Shown: positions 24,801 through 31,211, counted from the first letter of the stretch. The stretch is DNA of 64,000 nt from Harmothoe impar (GCA_947462335.1 OX381717.1:42823523-42887522), one strand, 5' to 3'. Translations and numbers: made by a program. Notes: generated from the sequence alone by a model not told the origin.

Positions 24801-26249
24801 TGGAATACTGGTCGCAAATGTGAATACCAGTCTCTAGTATTTCAGGACAGAATGTATTCAAACACAACATCCAGCTTGTGCTACCCAAACATAAAGATCT
24901 ATACTCTCTCCATTTTTGTATACTATTTGCTCGCTATATGAATTTTAAATTTCATCTTTATTATGACGTATCTGTAAAATAAGCAAAGCATGAAGAAATA
25001 TTCACCAATAATTTTGATTAATCATCACAAATTTAAATATTTCTCTTTTTTTTTGCCCTCTTTTGCCAGGTGCAATGATGGCTACGTCGGCCGAGGTTGT
25101 GACAGGGCGAGGGTTGACACTGGCCTTATCCTCGGGGTTGTCGCATTGGTTCTCGTTGGTGTGCTGTTCATCATCATACTGATGTACTTTTTCTGTACAA
25201 TCGGCATCAGACGCGGACTGATCCAACCACATATGTATCCCCAACCTCCACCAAGAGGACCTCCTCCTCCTCCTTTTGTGGATCCTATATATGGGAGGTA
25301 AGTCATGAGTTAACCGTCAACGACAACTATACTATTGTGGTTTAATATGCTTCCGTAGTCACCTGTACAAGTTTACTGTAAAACCTCACCTATAAGCTGC
25401 GGCTAGTACACGAGTCAGATCAGCAGTGCGTATTATGGGATCTGCCCTGGGTCAGGGTGCAGCTTATACAAGAGTTTTTCCTATTATGGTACAGTACAGT
25501 GAGTACTAAAAGTCACCATAGTCAGATCTCTGATGGGGCTTATACGATCGGGGTGTAACTTATATGCGAGTTTGCCTTATACCCGAGATATAGACTCTAA
25601 CCCCGGCGCTTATACATGACCAGCGTTTATTTAAGATTTAGTCTATTGTGTATTCATCAATTTTGATACCTCTATACCCCAGACGCTTAATCAAGAGCAG
25701 TGCTTAAAGGACACTATTGTATGCCCCTGTGTCAGCATGATTCATATATACCAATAGAATCCCTTTAAGGAGAGGGTCGGTAGGTATGGTCAAAATCGTT
25801 CTTAAAACAAATCTTTTTTTGCTTTGGAATATAGAATTCTAACTTTTTGGCAGCAATTTTGGATTTTACCATTTCTTTTCAAAGAAGCACACATGGGAGG
25901 TATGAGCACTTTTAACAGTTGAACCTGATGTGAAACCAAACCATTCATGAAACTTGTAGCTTTATGTAATTTGTTCCAGGTAAAACCTAACAGTCCTATC
26001 AATAGAACTCTACTGAGATTCAATGCCTTAAATATTTATTCTTATTTCACTACTTTAAAGAGTGCATGATTTTCATTTCCAAAGTGTGATAAAGGTCCAA
26101 AGCAACTAGGCAATGTAGGTCTGAATTGCATTAACAATGTGTGTTCATCGTTTATTGATCAGCTGTATTGATCAGTTATTGATGTTAATGCTCTGATTGT
26201 TTTCAGAAATCCATTCGGCCCGAAGCGGCTGCCGATGGGACCATATTAA
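646..26249 (+). CDS. Paralog A: SRCR-like/EGF/CCP transmembrane receptor, 3' ten exons (span of joined CDS)
   Basis: The joined coding exons are 646-886, 5670-5911, 6440-6631, 8682-8813, 9502-9774, 10255-10446, 11046-11180, 23905-23995, 25070-25297 and 26207-26249. They give 588 residues plus a stop and enter at phase 1, so at least one 5' exon (signal peptide) lies left of the window. In order the protein has an SRCR-like Cys module, a second Cys-containing module, a Ca-binding-type EGF, a second EGF, two CCP domains, an EGF, a split EGF, one transmembrane segment and a Pro-rich tail. It is predicted to be a type I cell-surface receptor; the ligand is unknown. Every intron is GT-AG and phases agree throughout. 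Relative to paralog B it lacks one EGF exon and carries large insertions, including a whole LTR retrotransposon in the intron before the last EGF. The gene name is not recognised. Confidence 0.88.
1462..5123. mobile_element. Large foldback-type element with AT-rich tandem-repeat arms
   Basis: The left end reads CCCAGGTAGAAAAATATCAT from 1462. The right end, ending at 5123, is its reverse complement with one mismatch over about 35 bases. Both arms (about 1470-2030 and 3775-5115) are dense in ATCATGAT-type palindromes. The right arm is a diverged tandem array with a unit of about 80-84 bases. The core holds a poly-G run (2065-2082), a GC-rich repeat (about 2150-2245), ACGTTAT palindromes (about 2405-2510) and a separate 80-bp minisatellite. 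Paralog B lacks all of it: its intron is 538 bases against 4783 here. No transposase was seen. Confidence 0.65.
3179..3700. repeat. 80-bp minisatellite inside the foldback element
   Basis: About six to seven units. The phrase TGATTAGTAT recurs at 3271, 3351, 3431 and, as TCATTAGTAT, at 3511, exactly 80 bases apart. Each unit also has GGGTTGTACCC and GGGATGAGGGTCC. Outer units are more diverged. Confidence 0.9.
5670..5911 (+). CDS. Paralog A exon: Cys-containing extracellular module
   Basis: The acceptor is TTCACAG and the donor is GTACGT at 5912. The first base completes an Asp codon begun in the previous exon, and the exon leaves at phase 1. It encodes the DCDLYSEYDVDWPTG start and several Cys residues (KRCD, FCYDDC, DEC) and ends YYAITGIG. 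I recognise no named fold; it may complete the SRCR-like module or be a separate small domain. Confidence 0.85.
6155..6295. mobile_element. TA-flanked inverted-repeat element (141 bp)
   Basis: The ends are 41-base inverted repeats with three mismatches, starting AGGGCCATAACCCATT. TA flanks both sides (6153-6154 and 6296-6297). The same intron position in paralog B (about 47182-47193) is empty, proving insertion after the duplication. The TA target suggests a Tc1/mariner-type non-autonomous element. Confidence 0.8.
6440..6631 (+). CDS. Paralog A exon: calcium-binding-type EGF with extra Cys pair
   Basis: This phase 1-1 exon of 64 codons has acceptor TGTTGCAG and donor GTAAGA. It begins DIDEC, the calcium-binding EGF signature, and contains eight cysteines rather than six. 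It is nearly identical to the paralog B exon at 47950-48141. Confidence 0.92.
7305..7610 (+). repeat. Dispersed repeat R1, copy 1
   Basis: Shares AGCCCCTTCGGGG, CCATGGTGATG and CCTCACTCTCC blocks in order with the reverse complement of 43795-44110. It lies where paralog A has lost the EGF2 exon region. Confidence 0.7.
7709..8070 (+). mobile_element. Dispersed element R2 with a 115-bp palindromic end, copy 1
   Basis: Starts near TTAACCAAGG and ends in a long palindrome (7934-8048) with arms of about 50 bases beginning AGTCTGTTGA. A full inverted copy is at 59428-59803. No coding capacity. Confidence 0.75.
8682..8813 (+). CDS. Paralog A exon: EGF domain (matches EGF3 of paralog B)
   Basis: This phase 1-1 exon of 44 codons has acceptor TCTTTAG and donor GTGAGT. 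It encodes a six-Cys EGF beginning GGEVNEC, with CRNTIGSYFCLC in the centre. It matches the exon at 50691-50822; the EGF2 exon that precedes it in paralog B is missing here. Confidence 0.92.
   Translation: MEKSMSVLMMTSVASLGSVVIQSGRTFVSVHTVSCMMRSPTNV
9502..9774 (+). CDS. Paralog A exon: CCP/sushi domain 1
   Basis: This phase 1-1 exon of 91 codons has acceptor TTTACAG and donor GTAAGT. It encodes one complement control protein module with four cysteines (PTCDLLP, YRCLDGYK, LTCSLSGLW, PACE) and a long Tyr-rich insertion between the second and third Cys. It is seven codons longer than the paralog B exon, with the extra residues in that Tyr-rich loop. Confidence 0.92.
10255..10446 (+). CDS. Paralog A exon: CCP/sushi domain 2
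   Basis: This phase 1-1 exon of 64 codons has acceptor TTATCAG and donor GTGAGC. It encodes KCQDPG, YTCRAGYKP, ITCQDTGKW and TSCD, the four Cys and the Gly/Trp positions of a canonical CCP module. It is almost unchanged between the two paralogs. Confidence 0.93.
10825..11032. mobile_element. Inverted-repeat element with CCCGTTTAAGCGC ends
   Basis: The ends CCGTAATGGCCCGTTTAAGC and its approximate reverse complement are flanked by TA on each side. The internal sequence repeats TAAGCGCAGG several times. The paralog B intron (about 53580) lacks it. Sequences with TACCGTAAAACCTCGCG and TATAAGCCGCACC at 36474-36690, about 25380-25600 and about 44255-44325 look like a related family. Confidence 0.7.
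11046..11180 (+). CDS. Paralog A exon: EGF domain after the CCP pair
   Basis: This phase 1-1 exon of 45 codons has acceptor CATTCAG and donor GTGAGT. It encodes a six-Cys EGF starting DYNEC, with the hydroxylation-type CINTVGSYLCSC core. The retrotransposon sits in the intron immediately downstream. Confidence 0.92.
11218..11413. mobile_element. TTAA-flanked piggyBac-like MITE, copy 1
   Basis: 196 bases between TTAA at 11214-11217 and 11414-11417. The ends are CCCTTTAGGGCCG and CGGCTCTAAAGGG. A TTAA target with CCC-starting ends is the signature of piggyBac elements. Confidence 0.82.
11810..12356 (+). repeat. 5' LTR
   Basis: The LTR is 547 bases, TG...CA. A TATATAAG box is at 12089-12096, an initiator-like TCAGTC puts +1 near 12121, and AATAAA at 12271-12276 is followed by a GT-rich stretch. 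So U3 is about 11810-12120, R starts near 12121 and U5 starts near 12300. It contains an E-box CACGTG (12069-12074), one ACCGTCGGT motif (12002-12010) and a CTCF-like core near 12047-12058. Its only difference from the 3' LTR is C at 12007 versus T at 23015, a CpG-type change inside the motif. Confidence 0.97.
12089..12121 (+). promoter_or_regulatory. LTR core promoter (TATA box and initiator)
   Basis: TATATAAG at 12089-12096 is followed 32 bases after its first T by the A of TCAGTC (12121). The same octamer and spacing recur in the internal promoter at 19296-19328. A copy lies in the 3' LTR at 23097-23129. Confidence 0.75.
12358..12370 (+). other. Primer binding site
   Basis: TGGTGCCGTGACC begins two bases after the 5' LTR and starts with TGG, the complement of the tRNA 3' CCA end. 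The complementary tRNA tail would read GGTCACGGCACCA. The donor tRNA was not identified. Confidence 0.8.
12419..14572 (+). CDS. gag: Gag polyprotein of the LTR element
   Basis: 717 residues starting at the first ATG after the PBS. Residues 1-190 are low-complexity and Pro/Ser/Gly rich. About 195-285 forms a predicted coiled coil with Glu/Lys/Leu heptads. About 435-605 resembles the retrotransposon gag capsid region (IPPFTGSPPWRKY, YLREKWQPDLSL). The tail is strongly basic (KRRKKKKKD) with one CCHC zinc knuckle, CRRCQKMGHWASEC, near 693-706. The expected role is to assemble the particle and bind genomic RNA. Pol lies in the -1 frame and is open from 14548, overlapping the gag end by 25 bases. 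That fits -1 ribosomal frameshifting over the A-rich end of gag, though no textbook slippery heptamer in the right phase was found. One ACCGACGGT motif lies at 12775-12783. Confidence 0.93.
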   Translation: MDYLYDFVSSFSGRTKTPAEEREEAVQNVRFFTGKSNRGESRAALEVPGDDLSQEAIGDPIVEAFTRGEDGEQSPIPGPFDISSRRSLDSLSTNLFCPEGQKIPGRETKTLGPAAFGSTPTVADPSLDPDTSVFTDGATPTPNGMGGGGLSKKTNVATEAPGKGYPPVVDEPSSLPLDGDLLAAMGIPTRKTELHELAEARKELASINQTRKLFLREVDEKKKFLLELQSEMASHKVEVDKLLHQRVSGECEVASLNSLGKDLSTQLHLARQDLASLRQVNHDLKTKSEQVPPPTTVVPPVIPVPNVYTTVTPSSVPPLVHTTVTGMTPQMGASYLQTPVCGGTFGGTATPPGYTHPSTGSTMLNQQQTLVSVPVPKPRARQGLTPVQRAKYDRNPAIEKLGTDIVPRDIDELDERYAPFNFGEIKHPDAARQKAIDIPPFTGSPPWRKYKVRFKAIVESNRWNNQQALVALKQALCNGPGEPALLAFERVKIKTLSSLEETAEWAIGKIGEHDPRTQLLKRVQRKDEHLKSYGFALQELISECYQGCRPDTPTVIQELTSRFVNGVRDTNLQAYLREKWQPDLSLADLFDHADVYDTKQAVFPSGGVSATPSVAPKGAQVVEAATKPPKKKQPASEELAAVMPDRDMEKMIEGLLRKHLEKSSASTSDSGSGKRRKKKKKDTKPQPCRRCQKMGHWASECKAPAPVAAKTEKETEN
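14656..17526 (+). CDS. pol: Pol: protease, reverse transcriptase, RNase H, integrase zinc region (ends at frame break)
   Basis: 956 residues from the first ATG; the frame is open upstream to 14548, so gag-pol fusion by -1 frameshift is possible. In order: aspartic protease (FLVDTGASHTLVD, near residue 105), reverse transcriptase (FCIDYRKLNGL near 435, LDLQSGYWQIGM, MPFGLCNAPATF, catalytic YLDD near 535), RNase H (LDTDAS near 686, TKRELLAVV, RTDHSSLQWL near 753), then the first half of the integrase HHCC zinc region (CHGHRTSAHFG near 922, YYWPGM). It makes the DNA copy of the element RNA. It stops at TGA 17524-17526 in the middle of the zinc region; the rest of the integrase continues in the -1 frame. 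One ACCGTCGGT motif is at 15821-15829. Confidence 0.94.
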   Translation: MNQGRADAEGSVQPVSVWQGGAGKDKRNPEDSVVAGLEESWLESIAQSSVIQDSPSDPCWDYLLTKGVAMDGGGSPMLTSECVPLRGQRWYLSLVISGTRGEFLVDTGASHTLVDRKFMARLCNQPEAPLLGVKARTATGDSMQTYGRTVKPMLVDGKTYWICPTITDITDDGILGMDFAALYGVTMNTATGRLQIKHPYKQSVQCVLRNGSSVASVAQDTKLAAGHVSDVLVSCVGVQAKRPGMFEPEDQKLSELGLAGYHTYLANARWGVIPICNSSSREITLRKGTPIGNTTRAYGVDSLTTDFVEVGVVAGDSSHEEALAKSNLPKHLRSLLCESHLTTLESEMVAHELSELSDAFAQPGDPLGRTNTVQHRVDTGDALPSRIPYRRLPMAKKGAMEAEVEKMLDEDVIQPSESPWSSPVVMVTKKDGSCRFCIDYRKLNGLTRKNAYPLPRIDECVESLGRAKWFCTLDLQSGYWQIGMDPRDRKKNAFSTHMGLFEFNVMPFGLCNAPATFEAMMETMLRGLLWKKCLVYLDDIIVFGGSVEETLQNLQAVLKRILSYGLKLKPSKCKLFRKSVEYLGRIVSEHGIMADPHKIEVVQNWPRPMDTKEIRSFIGFCSYYRDFIPGFSRVAAPLQELMIGEKKSKAKIVWSPAAEQSFSELKRLFLETPVLHYPAPVGKFILDTDASNTSIGAALSQIQDGREVPLAFSSNSLSKTQRNYCTTKRELLAVVVYTKKYRHFLYGGNYLVRTDHSSLQWLLNFKDAEGMMGRWLNHLSEFGMTNEHIIHRSGVDHVNADSLSRYPIRNCHRVDCRDCGSHNAVIASVGAKVPNWTLNHLKDEQLADPAISRVYSLKLLGLSKPVRPALSLECKEVRQLLAQWDNLFIRNSVLCRWRVQPGRKRTAQSVVPLSLRLQLLNYCHGHRTSAHFGRQRTEAKFKSRYYWPGMTLDGVG
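17484..18791 (+). CDS. pol: Integrase core and C-terminal tail, in the -1 frame relative to pol
   Basis: The frame is open from about 17484 and clearly coding from 17523. It carries the second half of the zinc region (KQCPQC), then the DDE core: Asp in AVDIISG, Asp in HSDQG and Glu in MVERFNR, with 35 residues between the last two, the classic D,D-35-E spacing. A GPF/Y-like module follows (KVGDKVARF, SWDGPHTV, RLRPWYG). The tail has two AT-hook motifs, RRRGRPRK (18567-18590) and KRGRPRKK (18627-18650). The frame change relative to pol sits within 17484-17523. It is probably a single-base deletion or assembly error, since no slippery heptamer was seen and a frameshift here would be unusual. 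The AT-hook linker overlaps the 18-bp palindrome at 18545-18562. Confidence 0.92.
18545..18562. promoter_or_regulatory. 18-bp perfect palindrome of two abutting motifs
   Basis: ACCGTCGGTACCGACGGT reads the same on both strands and consists of two head-to-head copies of the 9-mer. A third, one-mismatch copy sits at 18533-18541. It lies in the end of the integrase frame, between the GPF/Y-like module and the first AT-hook. Confidence 0.8.
18792..19295 (+). other. Pol-ORF3 spacer with upstream promoter elements
   Basis: This non-coding gap ends just before the internal TATA box. It holds an imperfect hairpin at 18859-18888, a degenerate ACCGTCGGA motif (19129-19137), an E2F-like TCCCGCCAAA (19185-19194), an inverted CCAAT box ATTGG (19247-19251) and a GC box GGGGCGGGG (19268-19276). 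An 87-codon ORF at 18847-19110 is unlike anything I recognise and has a poor start context, so I do not call it a gene. Confidence 0.6.
19296..19328 (+). promoter_or_regulatory. Internal core promoter driving ORF3
   Basis: TATATAAG at 19296-19303 lies 32 bases before the A of an initiator-like TTCAGAT (19328), matching the LTR promoter in octamer and spacing. The upstream GC box, inverted CCAAT and E2F-like site complete a conventional RNA polymerase II promoter. This predicts a separate ORF3 transcript with a leader of about 145 bases. Confidence 0.7.
19329..19364 (+). other. Hairpin at the predicted 5' end of the ORF3 transcript
   Basis: GATCAGCACGTT (19329-19340) pairs with AACGTGTTGATC (19353-19364), 11 of 12 canonical pairs plus a G-U, around a 12-base loop. 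It begins one base after the predicted start site, so it would cap the ORF3 mRNA leader. Confidence 0.5.
19473..21884 (+). CDS. ORF3: predicted nuclear DNA-binding protein of the LTR element
   Basis: 803 residues; ATG has A at -3 and G at +4. Residues 1-105 are acidic and Ser/Thr/Pro-rich. A basic cluster KRKRKPKRR (about 111-119) looks like a nuclear localisation signal. A Trp/Cys/His-rich core (about 222-395) has a C2H2-like finger (Cys262, Cys267, His289, His294) and a second Cys/His cluster (Cys303, Cys312, Cys323, His332, His340). A Lys/Arg-rich stretch spans about 406-447, and a probable coiled coil about 605-690. No signal peptide, transmembrane helix, protease or polymerase motif is present, so it is not an env. 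It lies behind its own TATA promoter and contains three ACCGWCGGT motifs. I recognise no family; a regulatory or anti-silencing DNA-binding role is inferred only. Confidence 0.85.
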   Translation: MAARVDGKCTAPEKAEASDGEDRVLESDTEMDTTSAPTVGQGSASVPAEANPEGSGDVVPKTEPGLGGSNTNQEKNPAGGSSPKPAGVVAKEPTVPDGDSSDGSTVRVKTKRKRKPKRRIVSSPETPATEEVAPTEAERLKAVADRVSKAEAEGWSVAESRANRRLRAKAAHVRLNLCLRDDDRKNLSLSDLVQENGKMALPAPHTTEGSDDEDWLTGDSHPIDWYLVYLRAVLDGNKPNIHKSCRSKLKYAWKNYVPGDPCPYVRCQRLKGTATAAKRWPNLFKFARHLVEKHMNVRPYLYCVSGSTSTSCPEYSDGELFRCQRRSGLVRHLCDNKGVHKRTISRGVEAALKVWGCHKRVGNLQYKWRTNKLKQWNYLTEADWERLCKGAKCEQTDLGPDTETPMPTVKKDTPPKKKDLKRGRQSSKDDTKGGRDRSRSEPAKKRVATATVTSEVDRSQTVGTVTVSSVALPPVADQLPRQERQKLGDALAIVQNSLGDEQAGQVAADYVKQYKWSQKQKKALATQEGISPVSDAEQVEVQQPDGASAQPTAPPQHGATSDPARDDEVTPVPEHRAVDEGLAGLPVLPGDGPAYDTGFSDTLVPGFECYRAKMAENASKLLQFQVSFLEKSYFEQYKLLREQAIREGKAWVAERTRVLAEREANLDQDHALWRATIDQLESRLTTCDAKFFRQFGLKLTEWERTGFPDLQSRLGLAARPAPPVTPVLSVHPPRYEMPFSFMAHSTRVVSGGEPTAAPSTLSVAPGGALPLQVEAAVVCTTEAPPGGSPDGEGKPSGGVPMDT
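21885..22806 (+). other. 3' untranslated region of the LTR element
   Basis: No convincing ORF. It contains two ACCGWCGGT motifs (21985-21993, 22078-22086) and a diverged tandem duplication with a period of about 47 bases (roughly 22363-22406 and 22410-22454, each with TTTTCTnCGCCAAAGGAAGTG). Confidence 0.7.
22807..22814 (+). other. Polypurine tract
   Basis: AAGGGGGG lies three bases before the 3' LTR, the expected place for plus-strand priming. Confidence 0.8.
22818..23364 (+). repeat. 3' LTR
   Basis: Same 547-base length as the 5' LTR with one substitution (T at 23015, which changes the motif to ACCGTTGGT). TATATAAG is at 23097-23104 and AATAAA at 23279-23284. Because it is in sense with paralog A, its poly(A) signal could end host transcripts and its promoter could drive the two or three downstream exons. 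Confidence 0.97.
23905..23995 (+). CDS. Paralog A exon: first part of juxtamembrane EGF
   Basis: The acceptor is TTTACAG and the donor is GTAAGA at 23996; the exon enters at phase 1 and leaves at phase 2. It encodes PLSAITCELMERLDLC and GKCEMSDEKATC, the first four cysteines of an EGF completed in the next exon. It lies 541 bases after the 3' LTR of the inserted retrotransposon. Confidence 0.88.
25070..25297 (+). CDS. Paralog A exon: end of EGF, transmembrane segment, Pro-rich tail
   Basis: The acceptor is TTGCCAG and the donor is GTAAGT at 25298. It encodes the last EGF cysteines (CNDGYVGRGC), then a hydrophobic stretch of about 27 residues starting LILGVVALVLVG, a basic stop-transfer IRRG, and a cytoplasmic tail with PPPRGPPPPPFVDPIYGR. 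Topology is predicted to be type I. The tail contains an SH3-type RxxPxxP pattern and an EVH1-type PPxxF pattern, both kept in paralog B. Confidence 0.92.
26207..26249 (+). CDS. Paralog A terminal exon
   Basis: After acceptor TTTTCAG the exon adds a short basic tail, NPFGPKRLPMGPY, and TAA at 26247-26249. The phase fits the previous exon, and the paralogous exon at 56069-56111 encodes a matching end. Confidence 0.85.
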
Positions 26250-29200
26250 CTGCCCAGGACATACAGGCCTGAATTCACATACTTGAGCCGTGCTGAATAA
26301 GCTGGAAATGAACCTTGTTGAATACTGATAGTCTTAATCATGCCTGCCAGTTATTGCAGATTTTAATTTTAATTTTGGCCCTGCTAGATTTTTGAAGGGT
26401 TGTACACCTGAGAATGACTTTTCTGTCCGAAACAGTATAAAGCAATCATTTTCTGTCAGAAAAGTCCATTAATTTTACTGTTTAGAAGTTCTAAAAACTA
26501 GCACATAGTCCAAAGGGGTTATAACCAGTTATAGTAATTTCTGTTTTAGTGGTATGAAACTTTCTGTTGGCTGGTTTTTGACACAATGTATAATTTAGGC
26601 TGCAATTTCATGTGAAATACTCTTCTTAAAGCTGGGGGTTACACTAACAGAATTCACAGTATAGAACTATTGGGGTTGGAGCAATTTGGCAATTGTCTTA
26701 TTCAATACAACTCAGTTAATGAGTTTTATAGCACCGGGAGGTAGGGTCATATGTCGTCATGAAGCATCAAAGCAGCGCTGGTGAGTAACTCTCTGTGGTG
26801 CTGCATTGGCGTGGAATTCTGGTCTGATGGTTTCATCAGAGTCACTGAAGACCAACTTAATCAGTGTTTACTCCTTAAACCAGGGTAAAAACAGACAACC
26901 TTTTCAAATCCAGCCCAATTATTATCTTTTTTTTAAAAATTTCTATAAAAGAACATATTGTGTGGATTAATGTAAATTGACAATGATATTGATTAAAAAA
27001 TAATAAATGTCTATTGGGTACAAACCATATGTATGCCATACATTTAGGTGACTCAACAGATATGAATCCATGTTGAACCTAAGAATTATCTAAGCAATAA
27101 CGTTGAATTTAGTTTAAAAAGAACACTTGATAATTATTATGACCAATGAAAGCAGGCAGAGCACTATTGTAACCTATGTAATCACCAATGAACGCAAAGC
27201 ACCAAAGACACAATTCACTCACACAGCTGTGGACGATTATATTAGATATTTCACTGATCAAGTTAACCAAGTAACTTTCATGTATAACTCTATACCTTTA
27301 TCTTTTCTGTAAGTAAAAGTATGTGCTTATAGAGCTTCAACTAATTATGATTTGAACTGTGCACTCCTAATGGATCTGTGAGCCCTCTATACAAATTTTT
27401 TTTCTGACTGATTGCTTAAGATGGAAAAAGAGTTCCCGGTCAAATTGGAATTCTTAAGAAGTATGTTAGCTCCTATGAGGTCCAGTACAGTTGTCTAATA
27501 TTTTCACAAAATCATGTATCACATTTAGAATGTTAACATATCAACTAATAAACTCTACCTATATAGCTGTTTTACTGTCTATTCGTTATTGTATCTGTAA
27601 TGGCGTTGATCTCATGAAAAATGATTACATAACACTAAATAACATATATATGCATGTGTACGTCTCATCTGAAATTAGTGTGCGCTGTACTCCAAAAGGG
27701 TTCGACTGTCGTCTTTCAGGTCCCGCTCATCACGCGTAGGTGGGAAATCCTGGAGAGTGTGATCATGTTACTTTCACATCTGGATGGGGTATATAAAACC
27801 TACTCTAATTCCCGAAATCCAAGTTCAAGGTCATGTGGCTGTTACCAGAGCCTTCCTGTGGAGGGCTCTGGTAACAACGATGAGACTCTGTAGGGCCCCT
27901 GGTCCGTGTACCACAGGGCACAGTTTGTGGGGGACGGGCTGGGGCAAAATGTACCATGTACACCCTGGCGAAGGTTTCAAGCTTACAGAGGGCGTAGCTC
28001 ATAAAGAAAATAGGTAGCCCTTAATGGACTGGCTAATGATTGGTACCAGGACCCAGGTTATCAATCGAGCAGAGGGGATGCTTACTTTAAAGGCCTAGGG
28101 TGCCTCCTCCTTATACATTTTACCAGGGAACACATTCCTGTCATGCATAAGAGCCTCCCTTTTATCTTCACTTGGCAAGTTTGATACCTTAGATAAAGAG
28201 GGAATAATACACTGTGGTGATAAAATGATTGTATTCACCTTGCCCATTGTTCTACAAGAAAGAGATAAATCGGTAGCCAAATCATGATGAATCTACAACC
28301 ATACTTGACCAAAATGCAACTTAATAAACATGTATGGTAAAAATAGTAATATTGGAAATTCATATTGCACTGTGTACACAACGAATGTTTGCTATGAACT
28401 GGGATAAGTAGAATATTACTTCATCTATGTCTTACTGTGCATAATTATAACTAATATTATATTATTGAACAAAATTATGAATAGCATTGTATTATCATCA
28501 CATGCAGCTTAGATACGCCTATCCTGATCAGTGATGAAGACTAAATGTATTTTGTTCAAAGATCTTCATAATTACATGTCCATAACACATTGATGCTTTG
28601 TTGCTTTTCATAGTCTTTTCAAAAGTCTATGGCCAAGATATTTTCATGTACAATCTCCGCTTACCCATTTCCAGCATCGTTACTACTCAACTCATACACA
28701 CACCATGTTGTGCATGATAGCAGCTCGGTGAGATTTCTGTACATGCTACCTTTTGTATTCCGCCATAGCAAGATAAGCGGTGTACAGCGCCATTTGCAAT
28801 TATACTCTTCTGGCTCATTCTCATGAGTTTGTAACAATTCAAACATCTTTGACCGGGTGTAGTCTTTTTTGATTTGGTTTGTCTTTATTATGTTGATAAC
28901 TAACTTATCTTTCATGACAAGTTATCATTCACAGGGGTAGTTGTTTATCATGTAGTCTATATGACGTTAATACCAATAGTTTAAATCTTTCATGACAAAC
29001 AACTATTACCTTACATAGTAAGCTTTTAACTGGTTTATTAATAACAGTAGCTATATAAACATGTCTACGACATTTTTAAGAGGGGCTGCGTTTTAGCTGT
29101 TCAGCAAATTCAAGGGCGGCAGCCTTTTCCTGTTACCAAAAACATACATGTAGTCCGGAGACCTCCGAATGCTATCAGCTTCCTCTTGATATCTCAAATA

Positions 29201-30937
29201 CACAGGTGTGACTATAACAAGTCCCTTTATAAACATTAAACTAGTGTTTCCATCAATATCAAATGAGATCACATTAATGAATATCGTGAATGACAAATAA
29301 GAAATAAAAAAATAGATAAAAAAATAGTACTCAGTTAACAGGTTGTAGTAGGAGTCCTATGTATCCAATACTATGTTACAATGTTTATAACTAGTACACT
29401 CCAGAGGGGGAATAGGAGTCTTTGACTGGGTGTATTATTTTTGAGTGGGTGTATTCTTTGACTCGGGAGTGATATGATGGGATATATGAGGCCTATACAG
29501 TAAGGAAATCAGTGAAATAATGCAATACTATGTTTATACACGTTTATTAGAAACATAAGTAAAATTTTATATATTTATATACTGAGCTTACTATGCACAA
29601 TGCAGCCTTTTAAACTCAAAGGTATATATAAAGTGACATCTTTGACCGGGCAGAGGGAAATAATGATATTATGTTCTACTATACATAGTATGCTCAGTAT
29701 ATGAATATATTATGTTTGCTATAAATGTGTATTAATATATGGATGTACTATTTCACCGCTTTTCTTACTACATAGGCCTTATTTCTGCCATTTTAATGCT
29801 GCCTGGTCAAAGACTACACCCGGTCAAAGACGTTTGAATTGTTACAAACTCACGAGACTGAGCCTTCTGTATTTCCTGTGTTCTCCAGCTACCAGCTCAG
29901 CCAGAGCATGCGTCCCAGATTAGGGGGTCAAGCAGGGTGTAAATTATGTTAGTGGGTTGTAGCTAAACATTCCTTATCACCTGTCCAGGATAGGGTATTG
30001 GTTAGGAGCATGGATTAGTGATACAAGGTACAGGAGTACTAGTCCCATCCAAACCATATGTGTTGTAAAAGAAATACAATGTATGGTTTTGTCATTTGTT
30101 AGTAACCTAAAATGCTTATTTATTGTTACATAAATGGAAAGTAACCCAGGCATGGTTTCTAAGTAAAGCCCCTTGCATTGAGGTGTCAGTTTCCTACCCA
30201 CGTTCCCAATCTGACCAGTGGAAATAACAAGTATCAAACTACCACAAATTTAAGATACCACCCCCCTCTACTTGTACCCTAATCTCATTTGGTTAGCCGG
30301 TTTCTGATGACTAGGTAGAGAACAATTAGTACTAGAGTAACACATGGTGGCAGCACTGTATCTCGCTAGTGGGGAATAGGGCCTGAACCTACCTGTACAT
30401 CCTTTCTGACCTTCCCACAGTCTCAGCATGTATGGTATGCAGCTAAGGGAGGTTATGGCCAATATTTCTTAACAGTAGGGGGGGGGATTGGTGGATTTGC
30501 AGTGGGGGAGTGTTAACGAAGCCAACATGTTACTCTAACACACCAATTCATGAACATATCTGATAAATGTAGTAATACTCTGAATTTGTATTACACTGCG
30601 TAGGGGTCACTGTTCCTAGATTCCCTTTCTAAAGAGAGTTGAGGGATGTGGACGCTCTTTGTGTCTTTGTGGCGTGAGTCATAAAAGGAACTTATTTTGG
30701 AGGCAAACCCAGTTCTCTCTTAGGGGAGTCACATAAGTCCATATAAAGGGAGAATGAGAGCATGAAAAGAGATTCTGGAGGCAATGCTGGACTCCCCTTT
30801 CTCTGTGCAGGTAATGGAGACTTTAATTCAAAATTGACAAATAATGCAGAATATTTGGGTAATATAATATAAGCCTTTCTATGTCTGTCTTATATGTTAT
30901 ACAGTTGTCAATCATAAAAGTTAGGTTACAGTGTTTG

Positions 30938-31211
30938 ACCATGTAAAGTCACGATGTTTACAACGCACCAGTGAGTTTGGTACCCTTCCCTCAAGGCGTC
31001 TATTTTGTACCACCTAACCCACAAAATTCCACCCATCGGGTTGGCTGTCCACCGGTTATTTAGGGCGTGACATAACCTAGTACATAGGCTACCCCTCCCC
31101 TGCCACTGCTGAGGTGTCCACAGCTTGCTAAACCTTTAAGGGCTGCTCCTCTGCTGAAAAACTGTTTCCAAAATTCTGGTACATTGGAGATGTATTATGC
31201 TCTATTAAACC
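30938..31211 (+). repeat. Dispersed repeat R4, copy 1
   Basis: About 274 bases nearly identical to 33365-33640, starting ACCATGTAAAGTCACGATG. The two direct copies bracket exon 1 of paralog B. No LTR-type internal region joins them. Confidence 0.85.

Larger units (their letters stand above)
565..27660 (+). repeat. Segmental duplication, copy A
   Basis: Exons, introns and 3' flank align by eye with 45110-58850. Flanking matches start near GGTAGTTGCATTGTGTT (601 and 45140) and fade after 27655 and 58850. Copy A is about 13 kb longer, mostly from the foldback and LTR insertions. Confidence 0.88.
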
